A stretch of DNA of 64,000 nucleotides from an uncultured Acetatifactor sp. (lineage in GTDB: Bacteria; Bacillota; Clostridia; Lachnospirales; Lachnospiraceae). A program made the translations under genes and the position numbers. The stretch lies in contig CALWSL010000003.1 in NCBI GenBank assembly GCA_944384205.1, positions 62,001 to 126,000 on the forward strand, written 5' to 3'. Under the pieces are notes generated by a model. The model had not been told where the DNA came from. It saw only the letters and a list, made by a program, of their open reading frames with translations, and ran no database searches. Position 1 is the stretch's first letter. The number at the start of each line of letters is the position of its first letter. Shown piece by piece: positions 59,067 to 64,000 of the stretch.

Positions 59067-60806
59067 TTAAATTTTGAACTTTCTCATATGTTCTGTTAAC
59101 GTGAAAGCTGCAGAAGAAACGCTGTCTGCGTTATCAGCAACCTGTTTGCTGTCAGAAGAGTACTTCAGGGAGCTTTCTGCCAATACCTCTGTAGAAGCAA
59201 GAATCTCTTCGGTGCTTGCGGATTGCTCTTCCGAGAGAGCAGCAATATTGGTGGCAACATCATCTACATGAGCAATTTGAGATACAATATCACTCAGAAC
59301 CTCGTTGGTCTCGGATACATTATTGTAAATCTTTTCAAAGATTTCACATGCAGCAGTAATTTTCTCAGAGTTATCTTCTATGTATGCTACACTTTGATTG
59401 GTCTGGTCAACCATATGTGTTACCTGCGAGTTAACCTGAGAAATAATGTCGGAAATCTTGGAGGCGGAACTGGAGCTGTCCTCAGCAAGCTTGCGGATTT
59501 GTTCTGCCACAACCGCGAATCCGCGACCTGCGTCGCCCGCACGGGCAGCTTCGATAGCTGCATTTAACGATAACAGGTTCGTTTCGGAAGCAATATCACT
59601 AATCATGCTGACCATGGAATTAATCTGCTCGGTGGATTCGCCAACTTTGGCGACGATAGCCTCTAATTCATTCATGGCATTCACAATAGAGGACATTGCA
59701 CTGTTTACGGTCTCCATATCATTACGTCCCTGAGAAGCAACATCTACTGTGAGCTGCATATTCTCGCGGGCATGGGAACCCTGCTGGTTGGTCTCGGTAA
59801 CAACAGTGGAAAGAGTACCGGCGTGTTCCGCCAGCTCCTGAACACCGTTTGCAACCTGATCAATTGTTACTTTGACGTCCGCCATGGACTCCGCCTGCGT
59901 CTGGGAACCGGTATAAAGTGCTTCTGCCAGATCTTTCGTTGCTCCGCTGGAAGAAGTCAATTGATTGGACACATCGCGGATATCTGCGATGACTTCGCGC
60001 ATAATTGTTACGAAATCCTGCAAAGAACGGCTCATAACAGCGATTTCATCATTGCCCTTTACGGGAATATCTACCGTGAAGTCACCGTCCGTAATTGTAG
60101 TAAGTACATTTGTCAGAGACTTGATAGGTTTCATGGTACGACCTACCGTAATGCTGAGCACAACGAATGCGATGATAAGCACTACTGCAAAGGTACCTAT
60201 AATCACAGCAAGCAAACTATCCAAATCAGACAGGATATAGGCTTCGGATACATAGGAAACCATTGCCCAGGGGGTACCTTCCAGATAGGTAATAGTGGTA
60301 TACAAGGTATCCATGCCATTGTCGTCGAGAATACTCATAACCTCGGAATCGCCGGTACTAAGTTCTGCTGTAACCCGTCCGATAAACGAATCTTCCGGGT
60401 AGTCGGTCAGTCGGGTATTTCTCATTTCCGGGTTGTTGTGGGCAAGAATTGTCTGTGTATTGGTATTTACCAAAAATACGCTGCCTTCATCCATTACCCG
60501 GATATCATTTACGGAAGCGGTAAATGTGGACAGAATTACCGGCAGATTTGAAATATTGGAAAAAGCTTCCTCCGCGCTTCCGCAGTTGGTTTCCTGCAAC
60601 AGACTGAGGATGATTGTTTTTGCATTGGATTGAGCTTCTATCAGGAGCGTATTCTTTGATTTTTCGATCAATAGTTCGCTGCAATCCTTATAAATCAAAA
60701 TAGCGGTTATTACGAAGGATAGCAAAAACAAAGGCAAAATACTTATAAGAAGTTTTTTTCGGATGCCGAATAATTTTTGTTTTTTGTTTCTTTTTGTATT
60801 CTTCAT
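59067..60806 (-). CDS. Methyl-accepting chemotaxis protein
   Basis: About 579 residues: membrane helix at about 21-42, an extracellular dCache-like sensor domain, second helix near 200-222, HAMP, and a long coiled-coil signalling domain with the hairpin [26 protein letters not shown]. The start at 60806 has GGAGG 8 nt upstream; the ATG five codons earlier overlaps that site. It implies chemotaxis and probably motility in this organism; no che or flagellar genes are in the window. The ligand is unknown. Confidence 0.95.
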   Translation of the reverse strand: MKNTKRNKKQKLFGIRKKLLISILPLFLLSFVITAILIYKDCSELLIEKSKNTLLIEAQSNAKTIILSLLQETNCGSAEEAFSNISNLPVILSTFTASVNDIRVMDEGSVFLVNTNTQTILAHNNPEMRNTRLTDYPEDSFIGRVTAELSTGDSEVMSILDDNGMDTLYTTITYLEGTPWAMVSYVSEAYILSDLDSLLAVIIGTFAVVLIIAFVVLSITVGRTMKPIKSLTNVLTTITDGDFTVDIPVKGNDEIAVMSRSLQDFVTIMREVIADIRDVSNQLTSSSGATKDLAEALYTGSQTQAESMADVKVTIDQVANGVQELAEHAGTLSTVVTETNQQGSHARENMQLTVDVASQGRNDMETVNSAMSSIVNAMNELEAIVAKVGESTEQINSMVSMISDIASETNLLSLNAAIEAARAGDAGRGFAVVAEQIRKLAEDSSSSASKISDIISQVNSQVTHMVDQTNQSVAYIEDNSEKITAACEIFEKIYNNVSETNEVLSDIVSQIAHVDDVATNIAALSEEQSASTEEILASTEVLAESSLKYSSDSKQVADNADSVSSAAFTLTEHMRKFKI

Positions 60807-60977
60807 GATGTGTTCCTCCATAAAGTATATATTACTGAAATAATCCTAACATAAAGGTAACATATTTTGAGCAAAATAGCAAAGATATTCTTAAAATTAT
60901 ATAAAAATAATACAAAAATGATGAACTATACTTAAATTTGCAGTACAGTAAAGGATATAGCCGATGGAGGAAAAAAT

Positions 60978-62156
60978 ATGTCAGGTACAATTATAGATTA
61001 TGTCAAAGAATATGGAAAGCATTCTTTTGATGAGGTTCCCATGAATGATGTGGACAGTCTTGTGCTGTGTCAGCTTTCCTATCTGAAATTTGACGGCCTG
61101 GTGCCGGATGTCCGGGAAAACAGACGCTCCGTGTCAGTGGAAGAACTGGCTCTGCATGCCGATTATGAAAGGCTGTTTGCCGATGAGAGGTATGAGAAGG
61201 ATAACAGGGCGCTTTTTGAGGCGGTGCGTTTCAGCAGGCGCTTTTGCAGACTGCGGCTGAATTGTCATATTAATATTATAGAGAAGAAGTGGGAGACACA
61301 GTTTTCAGCAGTGACCTTTCTTTTGGAGGATGGTACGTTATATGTTGCGTTTCGGGGAACTGATGAGACTATCGTTGGCTGGAAGGAAGATTTTAATATG
61401 GCGTATTTATCTCCTGTGCCGGGACAGGCATACAGTGTAAAGTATTTGCACATGGTGACGGGAAAGCTTCATAAGCCGTTTTTTATCGGCGGACATTCCA
61501 AGGGTGGAAATCTGGCGGTGTATAGTGCTATGAAGTGTATACCTCAGGTACAGGAGAGGATTTTAAAAATCTATAATATGGATGGTCCGGGTTTCCGTCC
61601 CGAGGTGCTTGATGAATGCGGTTATGAGAAAATAGCGGATAAGGTGATAAAGATATTGCCCCATTCCTCCCTAGTCGGAATGATATTTGAGAAGGATATC
61701 CGTTACAGAGTGGTGGAGAGTAAGACCTTTGGACTGGCGCAGCACAATCCCTTCACATGGATTGTAAAAGATGGGAAATTTATAGAGGTGGACGGTATAT
61801 ATGAGAGGAGACGTTTACTCAATACCGCCATTAACGAGTGGATTCTCTCACTGGATGAGAAACAGTTGAAAACCTTTGTAGATACGCTTTATCAGGTGAT
61901 TTCCGCTTCTCAGGCAGAGAATTTGATTGAGTTTACTGCGGACTGGAAGAAAAGTATGAATAAAGTGGTGTCTGCTCTCAAGGAGATTGATGAGCAGACG
62001 GCACAGATGCTTAAGGAGATTGTAAAATCTCTGTTTGAAATTACAGGGATGTATATGAAAGAAGAGGTTAGGAAGGGAATTATTCGCAGTGACAGTCACG
62101 GGAAGCATAAATCCAGGAGGTTAAAAGCGTCAAAAGAGGAGCGCCGCACAGAGTAG
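60978..62156 (+). CDS. DUF2974 (lipase-like alpha/beta hydrolase)
   Basis: A 392-residue cytosolic protein of the Mbeg1-like/DUF2974 family. The lipase-like nucleophile is Ser174 in GGHSKGGNLAVYSAMK; LYVAFRGTDETIVGWKEDF is the typical strand before it; a His appears in HNPFTWIV. The C-terminal 120 residues are helical and end in a basic tail. The substrate is unknown. GGAGG precedes the ATG. Its 3' end overlaps the end of the minus-strand amidotransferase gene by 77 bp. Confidence 0.9.
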   Translation: MSGTIIDYVKEYGKHSFDEVPMNDVDSLVLCQLSYLKFDGLVPDVRENRRSVSVEELALHADYERLFADERYEKDNRALFEAVRFSRRFCRLRLNCHINIIEKKWETQFSAVTFLLEDGTLYVAFRGTDETIVGWKEDFNMAYLSPVPGQAYSVKYLHMVTGKLHKPFFIGGHSKGGNLAVYSAMKCIPQVQERILKIYNMDGPGFRPEVLDECGYEKIADKVIKILPHSSLVGMIFEKDIRYRVVESKTFGLAQHNPFTWIVKDGKFIEVDGIYERRRLLNTAINEWILSLDEKQLKTFVDTLYQVISASQAENLIEFTADWKKSMNKVVSALKEIDEQTAQMLKEIVKSLFEITGMYMKEEVRKGIIRSDSHGKHKSRRLKASKEERRTE

Positions 62157-62739
62157 TTTTTGTGCAGTCCAGTCTTTCAGGATGCCATTGCAGACCGAGT
62201 ATGGGAAGATGCTCATGGACAACTGCCTCTACGCATCCGTCAAGCGGACACCACTGGATTGCAGCAAGACCGGTGCCGAGCTTGCCAACAGACTGATGAT
62301 GCGCGCTGTTGACGAAAGCGCTGCCGCCGTACAGGTTATACAGGCAGGAGCCCTCAAGAACCGTGGTGTCATGGTACTGATCCTGCCCCCGGTATTTATG
62401 ATAGAGAGAGGTGGGCATATCCTGAATAATGGTGCCGCCGAAGGCAACGTTAATTACCTGCATACCTTTGCAGATGCCGAGGACGGGTTTCCCCTGCCTG
62501 ACCGCATAATCAAGCGCCTGAAACTGTAAAATATCGAGCTCGGTGTCTATATTGACTGAGCCGGCGTTGCGTTCTCCGAAAAAAGCGGGAGTGATGTCGC
62601 CCCCGCCGGGCAGGAGAATGGCGTCGCAGGAGGATAATTCTCCCAGACTTAGTGTGACAAGGGGAATGGCGGGCAGGCAGGAGAGATATCTCTCATAGTT
62701 TCCGGTATCCTTTTTTCTGCCGATAATGGCTATTTTCAT
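62080..62739 (-). CDS. Class I glutamine amidotransferase-like peptidase (gamma-Glu-GABA hydrolase family)
   Basis: A 219-residue hydrolase of the peptidase C26/PuuD group. LLPGGGDITPAFFG binds the gamma-glutamyl part, the nucleophile Cys90 is in LGICKGMQVINVAFGG, and LGLQWHPERL supplies the His-Glu pair. It would release glutamate from gamma-glutamyl compounds. The last 25 residues (ending ASRDCHCE) read across the tail of the convergent DUF2974 gene. GGAAAT/AAAGGG-type site precedes the ATG at 62739. Confidence 0.9.
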   Translation of the reverse strand: MKIAIIGRKKDTGNYERYLSCLPAIPLVTLSLGELSSCDAILLPGGGDITPAFFGERNAGSVNIDTELDILQFQALDYAVRQGKPVLGICKGMQVINVAFGGTIIQDMPTSLYHKYRGQDQYHDTTVLEGSCLYNLYGGSAFVNSAHHQSVGKLGTGLAAIQWCPLDGCVEAVVHEHLPILGLQWHPERLDCTKTTLCGAPLLTLLTSWIYASRDCHCE

Positions 62740-62921
62740 AACGGTATTTCCCTTTCTGTAAAAAGAGTTTTAGCTAATATATGCGTTAAGAGTCTAAAGT
62801 TTGTTAAGAAAAGAAAAATTAACCTGTAAACGGATTGTTATTTTGACTTGGATGAAATAAAATGGATGGTAAATGAAATGCCTTGTGAATCCACGCGGTG
62901 CAGGGCGGAACGGAGTAAGGG

Positions 62922-64000
62922 ATGAGAAATATTATCGGGAAATATGGTTTGGAGAAAGAGGATGCAAGATATAGAATCGCATTGATTCTGTCCTTTGTAC
63001 TGCCGGTGGTAATCATGCTGTCCATATTTATGGCAAAGGGTATTTATCCTTTTGGCGACAGGAGTTTTCTCTACTCCGATATGTACCATCAGTATATGCC
63101 TTTTTTTAATGAATTTCTGGAGAAAGTCAAAGCGGGAGAGGGGTTGTCCTATTCCTGGAATGTGGGAATCGGCTCCAATTTTCTGGCGCTGTATGTCTAT
63201 TATCTGGCAAGCCCCTTGCATTTTCTTGCTTTTCTGATACCTGCACGCTATCTGATGGAGTTTATGAGTTATCTGGTGGTGGTGAAAATCGGGCTTTGCG
63301 GTTTGAGCTTTTTTCTCTATGTGAAAAACCGTTTTCAGTGCAGGGACGGTAATATTTTGTTCTTTTCCTGTTTTTATGCGCTGTCGGGATATATGGCGGC
63401 GTATAACTGGAATATTATGTGGCTTGACTGTGTGATTCTGTTTCCGCTGATTATATGGGGACTGGAACGGCTGGTAAAGGAAGGACGCTGCGGAATGTAC
63501 TGTATCACGCTGGGACTTTCTATTTTTACCAATTATTATATCTCCATTATGATTTGTATTTTTCTGGTGCTGTATTTTGTGGGACTTCTGATAACGGAAA
63601 AAAGAAGTTTTCGCATTGTCGCAAATTTTGCCCTCTATTCCCTGCTTGCGGGAGGGATGGCGGCGATACTGCTGGTGCCGGAGGTCTGTGCGATTCTGGA
63701 GACGGATTTCGGAGATATGGATTTTCCGGAAAAGCTGGAATCCTATTTTTCCCTGTTGGATGAGATTGCCAGACATTGTCTGTGTGTGACAACGGAGAGA
63801 GGTCTGGAGCACTGGCCCAATATTTATTGCGGCGTTGCCGTGTTTATGCTGCTTCCCATGTATGTGCTGAATCAGAAGATTCCCATTCGCAAACGGTTTG
63901 TGAATCTGGCGCTGGCGGGATTTTTGCTGCTTAGCTTTTCCACCAATGTGCTTGATTTTATGTGGCATGGCATGAATTATCCGGACTCCCTGCCTGCAAG
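62922..64000 (+). CDS. YfhO-family membrane glycosyltransferase-like protein, 3' end cut by window
   Basis: The frame is open from the ATG at 62922 to the window end, 359 codons, with GGAGTAAGGG as ribosome binding site. After a first helix it reads FGDRSFLYSDMYHQYMPFF, the loop that marks YfhO and related GT-C-like proteins, then many membrane helices (NWNIMWLDCVILFPLI, TNYYISIMICIFLVLYF). YfhO of Firmicutes helps put sugars on lipoteichoic acid. The family is normally about 850 residues, so more than half lies outside. A long minus-strand open frame over it is antisense only. Confidence 0.9.
   Translation, partial: MRNIIGKYGLEKEDARYRIALILSFVLPVVIMLSIFMAKGIYPFGDRSFLYSDMYHQYMPFFNEFLEKVKAGEGLSYSWNVGIGSNFLALYVYYLASPLHFLAFLIPARYLMEFMSYLVVVKIGLCGLSFFLYVKNRFQCRDGNILFFSCFYALSGYMAAYNWNIMWLDCVILFPLIIWGLERLVKEGRCGMYCITLGLSIFTNYYISIMICIFLVLYFVGLLITEKRSFRIVANFALYSLLAGGMAAILLVPEVCAILETDFGDMDFPEKLESYFSLLDEIARHCLCVTTERGLEHWPNIYCGVAVFMLLPMYVLNQKIPIRKRFVNLALAGFLLLSFSTNVLDFMWHGMNYPDSLPA

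Noticed and set aside
62838-63968. 376-codon open frame on the minus strand near the window end
   Set aside because: Antisense to the YfhO gene, whose sense translation has clear membrane helices and family motif; the antisense product is a His/Lys/Gln-rich artefact.
1-64000. CRISPR array, prophage, insertion sequence, rRNA or tRNA genes
   Set aside because: I looked for regularly spaced repeats, transposase and integrase motifs, and clover-leaf or rRNA sequences and saw none; only the Rpn-type protein has a link to transposase-like families.

Overview
The window looks like chromosome from a low-to-mid-GC anaerobic Firmicute of the Lachnospiraceae type (class Clostridia). Support comes from the gene families present (DUF5721-like protein, Rpn-type nuclease, bifunctional homocysteine methyltransferase/MTHFR, CarD regulator, tandem DUF1540, FeoB-associated Cys-rich protein, short intracellular citrate synthase), strong GGAGG-type ribosome binding sites, a T-box upstream of thrS and an AUU-started infC. 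The genus cannot be fixed from the sequence alone. Coding density is high; I see no IS element, prophage, CRISPR array, rRNA or tRNA.

Layout: 1-4.5 kb holds the end of an LTA-synthase-like sulfatase, a DUF5721-like protein, a DegV protein, an orphan LytTR response regulator and a DUF1294 protein. 4.5-8.8 kb holds argG, divergent from a homocysteine methyltransferase/MTHFR fusion, with an HTH gene remnant between them, then a metallophosphoesterase. 8.9-12.7 kb is a small accessory islet: a truncated nitrilase, two antibiotic-kinase-fold phosphotransferases and an Rpn-type nuclease. 13-19.4 kb is the arginine operon argC-GNAT-argJ-argB-argD followed at 3 bp by an orphan solute-binding protein. 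ARG-box-like repeats precede both argG and argC.

19.5-28.8 kb: a DMT-type transporter whose start codon lies in a hairpin, then comEA, a two-component system, a GerMN lipoprotein and comEC in one direction, followed by holA, a TPR lipoprotein and an XRE regulator. 29-34.4 kb: pyrF, a GNAT, a DUF362 gene broken by an in-frame TAA, an EamA protein, DUF1622, a MATE exporter and CarD. 34.4-38.7 kb is translation machinery: T-box-thrS, DUF1540, and infC-rpmI-rplT behind a long attenuator leader. 38.8-42 kb: DUF6512, an RNHCP gene remnant and two lipoprotein alpha/beta hydrolases flanking a carboxymuconolactone decarboxylase protein.

42-45.6 kb is an iron module: a DtxR-family repressor divergent from feoA-feoB-Cys-rich protein, then a Fur-family gene. 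Two matching GTTAG-N6-CTAAC palindromes sit at the feo promoter and before feoB. 46-48.6 kb encodes a large secreted beta-helix protein with carbohydrate-binding modules. 48.7-57.5 kb: iron alcohol dehydrogenase, glucose-type PTS EIICBA, FAD/Rieske oxidoreductase, a split chromate transporter with LysR, a GT2 glycosyltransferase fused to a MarR-type winged helix, and YqeY. 57.6-64 kb: citrate synthase, a chemoreceptor, a DUF2974 hydrolase, a class I glutamine amidotransferase, and the start of a YfhO membrane protein cut by the window end.

The strongest leads are the GT2-MarR fusion, the comEA-TCS-GerMN-comEC arrangement, the hairpin containing the start codon of the transporter gene at 19.5 kb, the GTTAG-N6-CTAAC operator pair at feo, and the mutually exclusive pairing in the infC leader. 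All functional names come from reading the translated sequence against remembered families; no database search was run.
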